A stretch of DNA of 64,000 bases from Nemertoderma westbladi (lineage: Eukaryota > Xenacoelomorpha > Nemertodermatida > Nemertodermatidae): NCBI GenBank assembly GCA_032718475.1, contig JAUCBJ010006915.1:62001-126000 (forward strand). The letters run 5' to 3'. Each line of letters starts with the position of its first letter. Within the stretch, counting starts at the first letter, position 1. Under the pieces are notes generated by a model, which had not been told where the DNA came from, made no database searches, and saw only the letters and a list, made by a program, of their open reading frames with translations. This document shows positions 54,902-64,000 of the stretch, in pieces. Both the position numbers and the translations under genes were made by a program.

Positions 54902-55514
54902 AACACTGACATATCCAGTTTACAAGCGCCTATGCTGCATCGCTACATCTCCCACATCCATCCCTACATCGTTACAAGTAATTAACCAGAACGCTGATAA
55001 GTTGACATAATGTGACAATAACAAAGCTGCAAAGTCTATTACCAATACAGTATTATAAGTTCTATCCTGATTAGGGTTCAACAGAAGGCACTTTATGGGG
55101 CCGAACCGAACCGAACCGAAGCAGGGCCAACTTCGGGCCGAACCGAACCGAATCCGAACCGAAGTTCAGAAAGTTATGGTCATAAATTCGTATTTACGTC
55201 ACTATACTGGCTGACTGGCAGTGGCAGACTGGTACCTATTTGGTCTGCGGGCTTATCAAGAAAGCTATGATTAATTAAAAAAATAAGTACTACAAAATAA
55301 AATGACAATATTTACATTACTATACATTACTAAGCTAAACTACTGTATACTTACTGTATGCACCACATTTTCACCCGTAGTAAGTAGTGACATCAAATTT
55401 AGAAAACCTCACTAAAGTACAGGTAGTCTTTGTAATACTATTTATATGAGGTAGTAGGTATATTTGGTATTATGTATCAAAGTTATGATTAATTAAAAAA
55501 TATGTAGGATGGCT
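54902..55514. other. Spacer with a CCGAA-type pentamer tract
   Basis: (ccgaa)n-like repeats occupy 55098-55175. 55283-55345 (tactacaaaataaaatgaca ... ctaaactactgtata) is directly repeated at 59613-59668, just outside the large inverted-repeat structure. No gene. Confidence 0.5.
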
Positions 55515-55587
55515 AAAACGTCTGTCCTTATCTGATCTGATCTGATCTGATCTGACGGTATCTGACACTTGTTCCACCTTGGTTCAG

Positions 55588-55870
55588 AGCGCACCTTGGT
55601 GTAGTGGTTATATTGAATTCACATCTCTCGGAGGTTGTGGGTTCAACCCCGGCATGGGGCCAAGGTAGTGTTCGTTTCGGCACGAATGTTTTGAAGGGTT
55701 TAGCGAGGCATCTCTGCCTTGCATCCTTAAATGGTAGCTAAATGAGTACTGGACTTTCTGCCTATGTCAGCATGTGAAGTTTCCCCGGTATTCCCCTTAA
55801 ACCCGGAGGGTGTCAATATAATACTTCCCGCTCTGAAACTAACGATACTAACTAAAATACTAACTGAAAC
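55588..55870 (+). mobile_element. tRNA-derived SINE
   Basis: The head has a pol III A box TTGGTGTAGTGGTTA (55596-55610) and a B box GGTTCAACCCC (55640-55650) at tRNA-like spacing. A non-tRNA body follows (with 'aaatgagtactggactt') and a tail of repeated 'aactaaaatactaactg' units (55845-55875). This is a SINE rather than a tRNA gene because the acceptor stem does not close and a body and tail follow. Confidence 0.75.
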
Positions 55871-55879
55871 TAACTAAAA

Positions 55880-56100
55880 GGAATTCAAATAAAATAAGCT
55901 AGAAATTTTAAATTTGTTTTTAGCGGCTGGTGCCAAATTTTGGTGTCGGTCCATGTGAAGAATACCGCCCATGTGAAGCATACCAGGATTTCACTTTTCG
56001 GTTGACTTTTATTGGAATTTTATATTTGAAGGTTTTAATTCTTTTTTAATTTATCTTTATTGAGTGTATTATAGAGCTTATTTATGTCTTATAACCTGCA
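55880..56100. repeat. Pieces of the piggyBac-type and 'gaataccaggattt' repeats
   Basis: 55880-55945 (agctagaaattttaaatttg ... gccaaattttggtg) matches the interior at 17700-17760 and 43300-43350. 55955-56090 matches 48800-48895. Both are fragments without ends. Confidence 0.6.
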
Positions 56101-57107
56101 CATATACTAATTCGTTTATTGTTTTGGTTATATTCAGTGTAACCTGTGTTTTTGGTGAAAACCTGGTATTCTTCACATAGGGGTAACTGCAAAGTAAAAT
56201 AAAACGGCAGAAAGTCTGGTATTCTTCGCCCATGTGAAGAATACAAGGATTTCATTTTTCGGTCGATATTTTTTATTAAATTTGTCTTTATTAAGTGTTT
56301 TATGCGCGTGCGCGATGTCCTTTATTTTTTGAGGGGGATGATCTATTGATCAGTCAGTAGGACGGTTAGTAAGAAGGTGACCGGTGTAACTGTGTAAACA
56401 AGCCGCCGCGGTAACATATTCTACTTTCCCTCAATTGGTAGGTAACAAAATCGTTTATTGTTTTGGTTAGAAAACCCTGTCTCGGTAACCTGCTCCTTTC
56501 CCAATTTGTAGGTAACAACGTCGTTTATTGTTTTGGTTAGAAATTACAGCCGCTGTAACCTGCTCTTTTCCTTCAATTGGAAGGTAATAAGTGTTTATAA
56601 ATTCCCACATTCCCATCCACCTTCCCCTATTCTTTAATAAATAGTAAAATTAATAAATTTCTTAAATTTCATACATATTTTAAATGTAATATATTAATAA
56701 GAATCATTACCGTACTTAATTAATAATATTAATTATAATTAATATAATTAACTTTAACTATTAATAATGATAACTATTAACAAGAAAGATTTACGAGAAA
56801 AATATTGCAGCAAATGCTGTATTGTTTTTAATAAAAGTTTAATATTTCAACACCAACTAACAGACTAAATCTACGAAAGTTGTTTACATCTGAAATTATC
56901 CATCTTGTTGGGACAATCACACAACTTTCATACCCACCATCCTTCATCCTACTGTATATCGCATTTTTAATATATAATAACATGCCTTTGTGCATTTAGA
57001 TGCATACCGATATGCCTGTACTGCTACTTCATATGATGATACTGATACGTAACAGGCAACCTGAAACGTGATCCCCTATTCAGCTATTGGCTATTTACCT
57101 AACAGAC
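56101..57107. repeat. Tandem 70-bp units carrying the conserved 16-mer; AT-rich spacer
   Basis: 56413-56590 holds two and a half units of about 70-72 bp ('gtaacctgctcctttccc', 'ttgtaggtaacaa', 'cgtttattgttttggttaga'). A further 16-mer lies at 56114-56129. 56600-57107 is AT-rich and nothing is recognised there. Confidence 0.75.
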
Positions 57108-57953
57108 CCCTGCAAACCACCAACGTTAATCTAACGTTGGGTTTATGTTAGACATTCGTTAAAAAATGACAGTTAGAATTTAACCATAAACCTACGTTAA
57201 TATACGTTAGAATTCTGTCAATTTTTAACGTTAATTTTTTACAGTAATTATACGTCAAAAATTTACAAATATCGGACAATACCAGATTTTTTAACGTTGA
57301 TTTATCGTTAATTTTTAACGTTAATTTTTTACAGTAATTTACAGTAACGTTTCGGTTAACTTTATGAAACTGGATGTACGTTTCGGATAACTTTATGAAA
57401 GTGGATGTACGTTTCGGTTAACTTTATGAAACTGGATGTACGTTTCGGTTAACTCTATGAAACTGCATGAGTCCGGTAGCAACCTACGGGTCTCTGAACT
57501 ATAGATCTAAGCCTCCCATTGATAAATAAAAATTCCACAAATCATTTCTAAAGCCTACTTTATAGTGTTTTAGAAATTAAATTCAGAATCTATTCAAGAA
57601 AAAATCATACATAATTATTGATTTTTTCATTGATCAATTACACGAGATTATGAATTTAAGCTTATGGTTTTAACACTTGAATTTGTTCAAAATTACATTT
57701 CACTGTATGTAACTGGCAATTTGAAAATCTATCGTAATGTGATAATAACGTGTATTATTAATATTATATCTAATACATAATTAAAATATATACATAATTA
57801 TTATATGTAATATTGATTAATCATACGTAATGTGTTAATTGTGAGATAATACAGTACAATATAATTTTGTCAATATTAAGTGGCAAAGTTGTCTTCGGCC
57901 GTTAGGCCAGGGAAAACATTACGCACAAAGTCTGACGACTTGTTTCCAGATAA

Positions 57954-58169
57954 GGGGGCGTTCATAAAGTATGTCACGCACTAGGGGGGGGGGGGGGTAG
58001 AGCTTTCGTGACATTTTGTGACAGGTGGGAGGGGGGGTGTCGACCTTTGTGACGGTCACGGCGATGCAAATAAAAAAATTTACGAAAATAGGTTTTTGGT
58101 GACAGAAGGGGGGGGGGGGGGGGGTCAAAAAAATGGAAAATTTGCGTGACATACTTTATGAACGCCACC
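57954..58169. mobile_element. PIF/Harbinger-like MITE, 216 bp, TAA duplication
   Basis: The ends are GGGGGCGTTCATAAAGTATG and the inverse CATACTTTATGAACGCCACC (one mismatch in the outer bases), continuing as TCACGC inward. TAA flanks both sides (57951-57953, 58170-58172), fitting the three-base TWA target of PIF/Harbinger. The interior contains repeated 'gtgacat/gtgacag' phrases and two poly-G tracts. A truncated relative with TTA beyond its end lies at 48.9-49.0 kb. Confidence 0.8.
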
Positions 58170-58179
58170 TAATTCCACC

Positions 58180-58395
58180 ATATTTTTATTCACCAGAGGA
58201 TACTCCAGTACCCATTAAAGGACGCCCTTGAGAAATGCGCCCTAGCTCGTCCCTTTAAAGCGTTCGTCCTGAAACGAAAACTCTCCCGACCCCTTTGCGG
58301 GGATCGAACCCATGACCTCTGGAGAGATGTTAATTAAAGGCAACGGATTAACACTACACAAACTACAAGGGCGGGAAGAACATAAAAAATGTTAG
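58180..58395 (-). mobile_element. tRNA-derived SINE, second copy or family
   Basis: On the minus strand an A-box-like TTTGTGTAGTGTTAATC (about 58350-58368) is followed by a B box GGTTCGATCCCC (58301-58312). The body contains 'aatgggtactggagtat' (about 58190-58210), close to 'aaatgagtactggactt' of the plus-strand SINE at 55.7 kb. This suggests a shared core domain despite different heads. Confidence 0.65.
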
Positions 58396-58970
58396 ATTTT
58401 TGCTTGATCAAATGTGGCGTCGAATGCTGGACATTGACATTGACATATAGATTATCTATCATTACTAATATCAATATTAATCATAACAACACATTTTGAT
58501 GCTAACAAATACAATAGTATTTGTAATTTCTCTGAATGCTATTTTTAATGCAACCACGGCGACAATAAACCGAGAGGATCATAGATTCGAGCTGAGTTTC
58601 AGCAGAGTAAGTGCAATACAAAAGACCGCAACTACTTAAATTTATGCAAAAAAACCGTAAGTCAACAAGACTTGCGGTTTTTTGTCATTAGAATTTAATG
58701 AGGATTTCACATCTGGAAATGGCTTGGCGAGATCTGTTGTATGCATTTTCAATAATTACCAGAAGTAGCTCCGATGAGAGAAAGCTTTTAATTTAACTGA
58801 TGTTATTAATTCCATTAGTCATCTGAGGTCAACCCACCCTACCCTAACTGTTTAATATGAGAATGCCTTCTTAGGTTGTTTCGAGTTATCACTGTCTACC
58901 GGTCTGACCGTCAAGATGTAAATTTAGACAGAGCCAGATAAGATAATAGCAATTGTCTGGAATATGTGAT
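58396..58970. other. Non-coding interior of the inverted-repeat element; one hairpin
   Basis: A perfect hairpin 'aaaaaaccgtaagtc aacaa gacttgcggtttttt' lies at 58647-58683. Otherwise nothing is recognised. Confidence 0.5.
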
Positions 58971-59749
58971 TATTTGACGTTAATTAACGTTAAGTTAATT
59001 AAGCGTTAATTATTATAATTATGTTTTTATCACTGTCAGTTGTTTGTCATTTTTTGACGTTAAATACAATATATTTTGACGATCCAAACTGATTGTCAGT
59101 AATATGTCATTTTTTAACGTTAAACATACAATATATTTTGACGATCCAAACTGATTGTCAGTAATATGTCATTTTTTAACGTTAAACATACAATATATTT
59201 TGACGATCCAAACTGATTGTCAGTAATATGTCATTTTTTAACGTTAAACATACAATATATTTTGACGATCCAAACTGATTGTCAGTAATATGTCATTTTT
59301 TAACGTTAAACATACAATATATTTTGACGATCAAAATACCTACCGTTTAAAATTAACGTTAATTTGCGTTAATTTTTAACGTTAAAAGGGCGGCCAAACT
59401 AACGTTATTTATATGTATTATTAACGTTAATAATTAACGTTGGCATTGTCAGAAAATAACGTATATTAATGCATTATTAACGTTAAATTGTTTGCAGGGT
59501 GTATGTATAAACTAATAGTATAAACCACAACACTAAGGTGGAACAAGAGTCAGATACCGTCAGATCAGATCAGATCAGATAAGGACAGACGTTTTATTCT
59601 ACCTCAAAAATATGTACTACAAAGTAAAATGGCAATATTTAGCCTAACCTAAACTACTGTATAATTAAACTAATTTTGAAACTACCCAAGTAAACTGAAA
59701 ACAATTAAAAAAATAATGCCATTTAAATGGAAGTTCAGTCCAAAATTAA

Positions 59750-60509
59750 GGGTGTAAACGTTAAGCAGACAATGGTGCAGACACCTGGTGCGGACAGTGG
59801 TGCAGACACCTGGTGCGGACATTGGTGCAGACACTGGTGCAGCGTGCAGACAGTGGTGCAGACACTGGTGCAGACAGTGGTGCAGACACAGGTGCAGACA
59901 GTGGTGCAGACAGTGATGCAGACAGTGGCAGAGTGGTGCAGCGTGCAGACAGTGGTTCAGACACTGGTGCAGACACTTGTGCAGACAGTGGTGCAGACAC
60001 TGGTGCAGACAGTGGTGCAGACAGTGGTGCAGACAGTGGTGCAGGCAGTGATGCAGACACTGGTGCAGACAGTGGTGCAGAAAGTGGTGCAGACACTGGT
60101 GCAGACAGTGGTGCAAACACTGGTGCACATAGTGGTGCAGACACTTAGCCCGTAAAACAATAACGTTTATTGTTTTGGTTCCCCCAATACTCCTCTGAAA
60201 CCTGCTCCTTTACTAAACTGCTCCTTTACTAACCTGCTCGCCTCTTTACTAACCTGCTCGCCTCTTTACTAATCTGCTCGCCCCTTTACTGTCTGCCTGC
60301 ACCAGTGTCTGCACCACTCTCTGCACCACTGTCTGCACCACTGTCTGCACCATAGTGTCTGCACCATTGTCTGCACCACTGTCTGCACCAGTGTCTGCAC
60401 CACTGTCTACACCAGTGTCTGCACCACTCTGCACCACTGTCTGCACCAGTGTCTGCACGACTGCACCACTGTCTGCACCAGCACCAGTGTCTGCTTAACG
60501 TTTACACCC
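59750..60509. repeat. Palindromic minisatellite: 12-bp array and its inverse
   Basis: 59770-60146 is about 30 units of GTGCAGACASTG. 60293-60497 is the same array on the opposite strand. The outermost bases GGGTGTAAACGTTAAGCAGAC (59750-59770) are exactly inverted at 60489-60509, so the whole is a 760-bp hairpin with a loop around 60147-60292. The loop carries another GTTTATTGTTTTGGTT (60165-60180) and four 'ctttactaacctgctcgcc' units. Long Cys/His frames on both strands are artefacts of the 12-bp period. Confidence 0.9.
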
Positions 60510-60922
60510 ATTCTGCTAAGTAGGGCATGTACGCCGAACGCGTTCGGCGCACAATTTTTTCCAGAATTTGGAGCAGGCGCAGAAAATTGAGAGCGCAGCG
60601 CAGCGCCGCGCAGCGCCGCGCAGCGCGCAGGCGCAGAAAATGTAGAGCGCGGCGCGACAGGCGCAGAAAATTTATAGCACGGCTCAGACTTGCACTACAG
60701 CACTAAGTCAGTACCGGTAAGTAGACCTACCCCTGGCAGTCTGCCGACTACCGGTAACAGCTAACAGGCAGACATACCTACACGTTGATACCTACATGTA
60801 GCCTCTATGTAGGCTATACCTCTACGCAAAAACTTTATAGTACAGCCTGACAGTACCGGTACACAACCAACTGTATACTGCAGTACTGTTATTCTGATAT
60901 TGGTTTACCGAGACTCAAGAGA
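60510..60922. other. GC-rich tract and 5' flank of the LINE
   Basis: 60535-60680 is a (GCGCAG/GCGCCG)-rich low-complexity tract with two 'ggcgcagaaaat' units. 60700-60922, with several ACCGGTA palindromes, is probably the LINE 5' UTR, but the element's start cannot be placed. Confidence 0.45.
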
Positions 60923-61900
60923 ATGGCTCGACGTCAATCTCTACGTCCAGTTGATATGTCGAAGTTATTTAACTGCGACTCCTGCGCGGCCTTATTTGTG
61001 GAGAAGAAAGCATTGGATGAACATCTACTTTCTTGTGGGACTGATCCATCTAGTAGCCCGTGCCCACACTGTAATAAGAAGGTTTCAAACTCGAACTGTT
61101 TGGCCTGCGACATATGCGGTTTATGGGTACATGGTAGCTGTCTGAAGTTATCTGCTTCCGAAATACAAGTGCTCGCAAAGTGCAAAAACTGCAGAATAGT
61201 TTGCAATAAATGTGATTTGAAAGGACCCATTTCCGCCGGCTCGCCACGCAACTCCCTATCTGATGAGTCACTAACCCGACTGGAAGCATCCATTACGTCT
61301 AACATAGCCGACCTCAGTTCCAAGATTAACGTACTGTGTGCGGACGCCGACGCTGATGGCTCTCGTGGAACTGACACTGGCTACACATCCGACGTTTGGA
61401 GAAAGGTTACTTCGAAATCACGATCATCTGTAACGAAACCTCTCCTGACACTGGATGATGTCAGCAAGGAAGCTGCAGAGCAAAATAAAAGATCAGCCAA
61501 CATTGTTATAAAGGGACTGGATCTGCCGGCCAGCTCGTCTGATGACGCTAGATCGGTCGAAGACTTTATGTCCAAGGAATTTAATGTAGATAATTCCGTG
61601 GACACGGTACTTTTCCGACGCGCAGGAAACGCGACGAACAGACAGCCTTCAATGATTATTGTTAAGTTAACCTCGGCTGAAAGAAAATCCGCTATATTAA
61701 AGGCTAAAAACAAACTGCGGCATTCTGATTCACATTCAAATGTTTACGTATCACCTGATTTGACCCGACTTCAGTCTGAACAGGCATTCCTTCGACGTAA
61801 ATCAAATCGCGATTCGAACAATGTTGGGCGAAGTTCAGGAGGCGAAACATCAAACCCGATTGCCACCCCCACTGAAAGTTCGGACTCGGAAAACCACTAA
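60923..61900 (+). CDS. LINE ORF1 protein with C2HC-like and PHD-type zinc fingers
   Basis: The frame is intact over 325 codons. Residues 18-38 form a CX2CX12HX3C finger-like motif. Residues 47-90 have the Cys4-His-Cys3 spacing of a PHD finger (C47, C50, C62, C65, H70, C73, C87, C90), with W68. The middle is Ser-rich. About residues 185-280 hold SANIVIKGLDLP ... VDTVLFRRAG ... IIVKLTSAERKSAILKAKNKL, an RRM-like fold common in LINE ORF1. ORF1 proteins bind element RNA. PHD-bearing ORF1 is known from CR1-like and related LINEs. The stop at 61898-61900 lies inside the open frame of ORF2. Confidence 0.85.
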   Translation: MARRQSLRPVDMSKLFNCDSCAALFVEKKALDEHLLSCGTDPSSSPCPHCNKKVSNSNCLACDICGLWVHGSCLKLSASEIQVLAKCKNCRIVCNKCDLKGPISAGSPRNSLSDESLTRLEASITSNIADLSSKINVLCADADADGSRGTDTGYTSDVWRKVTSKSRSSVTKPLLTLDDVSKEAAEQNKRSANIVIKGLDLPASSSDDARSVEDFMSKEFNVDNSVDTVLFRRAGNATNRQPSMIIVKLTSAERKSAILKAKNKLRHSDSHSNVYVSPDLTRLQSEQAFLRRKSNRDSNNVGRSSGGETSNPIATPTESSDSENH

Positions 61901-64000
61901 AGGGAGAAAATTCCCGTAATTCAAACCCGCTTGTACAGTGTTGTACTTTTAATGCTCAGTCATTGGGTAACAAACTATTGGATCTTGAACTGTTTTTATC
62001 CGATTCAAGATGTGACTTAATCGGTATTACCGAATCGTGGTTAACTGATGATATTACCGACGAGATGTTAAGTGGCGATGGGAAATTTAATGTGTATAGA
62101 AATGACCGTACTACTAGAGGTGGCGGTGTGGTCTTACTTGTTAAAAAAGAAATAATTGCTATAAAGGTTCCCCTAAATAACATGAAGTATGGTAGCGATA
62201 TTGAAGTTGTTGCAGTAGATTTACTAAGTAACACTCCATCTCGTGTAATATGTGCATATAGATCGCCATCTTCTAGTATAGATACTGATACCCGTTTTTG
62301 TAAATATTTATCAGATTTATGTGAGGTACAGTACCCAGTCGCACTCTGTGGTGATTTTAATCTCAGACTATTTGACTGGCAAACAAATTCACACCCAGAC
62401 AGTCCATTGTATAATCTATTTGCAAACTTTATCCTGGATAATGGTTTAACTCAATTACAGTACAACCCCACACGATTGAGTAGTGTTCTTGATTTGGTGT
62501 TTACGTCAGATGAGTTATTTATTTCTAATGTTCATGTTTCTGCTGGTTTAGGTACGAGTGATCACGATGGATCAGTATTTTTTAGCATTTTCACCCCGCA
62601 ACCGGAAACTTATGATGACCGCGATTTTTATTATGATTTTAAAAATGCAGATTATGTAAACTTTTCTAGATTTGTTGATAATAATAATTGGGTATCCGAG
62701 TATGAATCATGTATATCTGTTAATGACTACTGGACAACATTTAGTAATATTTTAAAATCTGGTATAGAACGTTTTGTTCCTCGAATTTTACTGCGAAAGT
62801 CAAATAAGAGATCATATCCGGCTTACGTACGAACTCTTCAAAAAAGAAAAAAAATAGCGTGGCGGCGAAGACACACTGTAGATGGCCAGGCCGAATACAA
62901 AAGGTGTGCCAAAGCAGCTTCAAAGGCGGTTTACCGTGCCGCATGTATTCGTGAAAATAAGATACTAAGTTCTGGTAAGTCGGATGCAATTTTCTCTTAC
63001 GTAAATTCAAAGCGTAACAATCGAGCTGGTATTTCCGCTTTTAAGTACAATGGTAGTATTATTGTTGACGATTGCGCGAGAGCTAATATACTTGCAAGTG
63101 TGTTTACAGAAAATTTCACCACTGATGATAATGTTTTGCCAAATTTTACCAATAAAGTATCTTCTAGTGTGCATATATCGAATATAGACTTTTCACCTGT
63201 TAATGTTTTTTCAGTTCTTCGTAAATTAGAGCCTAAATTAAGCAGAACTCCTGATGGTTTACCATGTTACATATTTTCTAAACTGGCGCGTTGTCTGGCG
63301 GCTCCTTTATCTGTAATTTTTAAGGTATCATTTGAATCACACACTTTACCCGACATATGGCGTACAGCCGATATTATACCCTTATTTAAAAAGGGAGATC
63401 CAACTGATCCTTACAATTATCGTCCCATATCACTTACTTGTATTGGTTGTAAAATAATGGAATTATGTATAAAAACAGAATTGCTTGATTATCTACTGAC
63501 AAACCATATAATAACAAAGTCTCAACATGGTTTCATGAAGAGACGGTCTACATGTACACAACTTTTGGAATCTACAAACCATTGGTACAAACAGCTTGAT
63601 AATCGCAATTCCGTTGATATAATTTATGTAGATCTAGCTAAGGCCTTTGACTCTGTGGTACATAACAAGTTGGTGCATAAGTTGTCTTGCTATGGTATAT
63701 CAGGTAATTTATTATTATGGATTAGGGCTTTTCTTTCCAATCGCACGCAACGCGTGGTTGTTGGAAATCAGCATTCGATAACTTGTGACGTCATTTCCGG
63801 CACCCCCCAGGGTAGTGTATTGGGTCCCCTTCTCTTCCTGTTGTTTGTAAACGACCTGCCAGACATAATTAGTCCAGTTACCTGTCAGCTGTTTGCCGAC
63901 GATTTGAAAATGTATGCGAAGAGTGATGATAGTCATCTTTTAATTTCAGCTATTCAGAGGTTGGAATTGTGGACCAAAAACTGGCAGCTTAAAATAGCAG
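61876..64000 (+). CDS. LINE ORF2: AP-type endonuclease and reverse transcriptase, continuing beyond the window
   Basis: The frame is open without a stop from 61876 to 64000 (708 codons), in the -1 phase relative to ORF1 and overlapping it by 25 bp. It has no ATG before the endonuclease begins; the first Met is at about 62065. Endonuclease motifs are FNAQS (61948), GITESW (catalytic Glu), CGDFNL (62347) and SDHDG (62557-62571). RT motifs are YRPISLTC, QHGFMKRRST, VDLAKAFDSV, GTPQGSVLGPLLF (63799) and catalytic FADD (63892-63903). The order matches the CR1/Jockey-type group. Both ORFs being intact makes it the likeliest recently active element of the window. How ORF2 starts (frameshift, reinitiation, non-ATG) is unknown. 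Confidence 0.9.

Larger units (their letters stand above)
57108..59499. mobile_element. Inverted-repeat element with AACGTT-rich ends, 2.39 kb
   Basis: It starts CCCTGCAAAC (57108-57117) and ends GTTTGCAGGG (59490-59499). Both ends run inward into repeated TTAACGTTAA palindromes (57130-57350 and 58975-59490). Internal tandem repeats are a 31-bp unit x4 (57347-57470: 'acgtttcggttaactttatg') and a 62-bp unit x4-5 (59036-59335: 'aatatgtcattttttaacg ... gatccaaactgattgtcagt'). It has been invaded by a Harbinger-like MITE and a SINE. No coding sequence is left, and a target duplication is not resolved. Confidence 0.75.
55515..59595. repeat. Large inverted-repeat structure, 4.1 kb, arms about 62 bp
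   Basis: 55515-55581 (aaaacgtctgtccttatctg ... cttgttccacctt) is the inverse of 59535-59595, including the GATCT/AGATC pentamer-like run. Between the arms lie a SINE, dispersed repeats, a second inverted-repeat element (57108-59499) and a MITE. It could be the shell of a DNA transposon filled by later insertions. No target duplication is obvious. Confidence 0.65.

Noticed and set aside
55588-55665. Functional tRNA gene
   Set aside because: A and B boxes are present but the acceptor stem does not pair and a SINE body and tail follow.
58647-58683. Hairpin followed by a T run as a rho-independent terminator
   Set aside because: Eukaryotic context with no gene ending there; more likely a chance or transposon palindrome.
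59036-59335. Regular 62-bp repeats as a CRISPR array
   Set aside because: Units are contiguous without unique spacers and the DNA is clearly eukaryotic; it is a tandem repeat inside a transposon.
59682-60155. Cys/His-rich frames (QCLHHCLHH-type and VVQTLVQT-type) on both strands
   Set aside because: Artefact of a 12-bp tandem repeat; no start context and no unique sequence.
61876-61900. Canonical -1 slippery heptamer in the LINE overlap
   Set aside because: I looked for an X XXY YYZ pattern in the ORF1 phase and found only GGAAAAC, which does not fit; the mechanism is left open.

Overview
The window is metazoan nuclear DNA, most likely from an aquatic invertebrate. The evidence is animal-type BEL/Pao and copia retrotransposons, several LINE lineages, tRNA-headed SINEs, foldback and MITE DNA transposons, a C2H2 zinc-finger gene and a decayed two-exon gene with splice sites. 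Nothing looks bacterial or plastid. The species cannot be read from the sequence. Transposon remains dominate; I see only two plausible intact host-type genes (39365-41947 +, 50755-52290 -), neither recognised by name.

Layout. 1-3601 (-) is a BEL/Pao gag/protease copy cut by the window edge, with a repeat-rich ORF-free leader to about 6430. 6846-12637 (+) is a second, inverted and heavily broken BEL/Pao copy with gag, protease, RT, RNase H and integrase remains. 12638-15800 is mostly non-coding with two duplicated blocks. 15801-17101 (+) is a 5'-truncated LINE. 17395-18948 is a piggyBac-type element (TTAA duplication) splitting an exon-like sequence that has an uninterrupted relative at 37083-37345 (-).

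19999-31190 (-) is a copia element split between the RT and RNase H domains by a 7.57-kb BEL/Pao-like LTR element (20523-28091, 5-bp duplication TGTGA). That inner element carries only gag and protease. 31650-36648 (-) holds two tandem, decayed copies of a gene whose conserved phrases resemble a FEN/XPG-like (PIN) nuclease family; a 0.9-kb foldback sits in one. 37791-38880 (-) is a LINE fragment. 39365-41947 (+) encodes an 860-residue protein with homogenised 52-residue repeats and four cold-shock-like modules.

42288-49215 contains a foldback, a TA-flanked mariner-like MITE with a transposase remnant, a 36-bp minisatellite and a LINE bracketed by a 341-bp direct repeat. 50755-52290 (-) is the zinc-finger gene. 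52642-54901 is a long-TIR element with 9-bp flanking repeats, itself invaded by an 8-bp-TSD element. 55515-60509 is a nest of inverted repeats, two SINEs, a Harbinger-like MITE and minisatellites. 60923-64000 (+) is a LINE with intact ORF1 and an ORF2 that stays open to the window end: the one element here that looks possibly functional.

The genes do not form a pathway. The value of the window is its readable transposition stratigraphy, several element families with precise target duplications, and the two unusual protein families.
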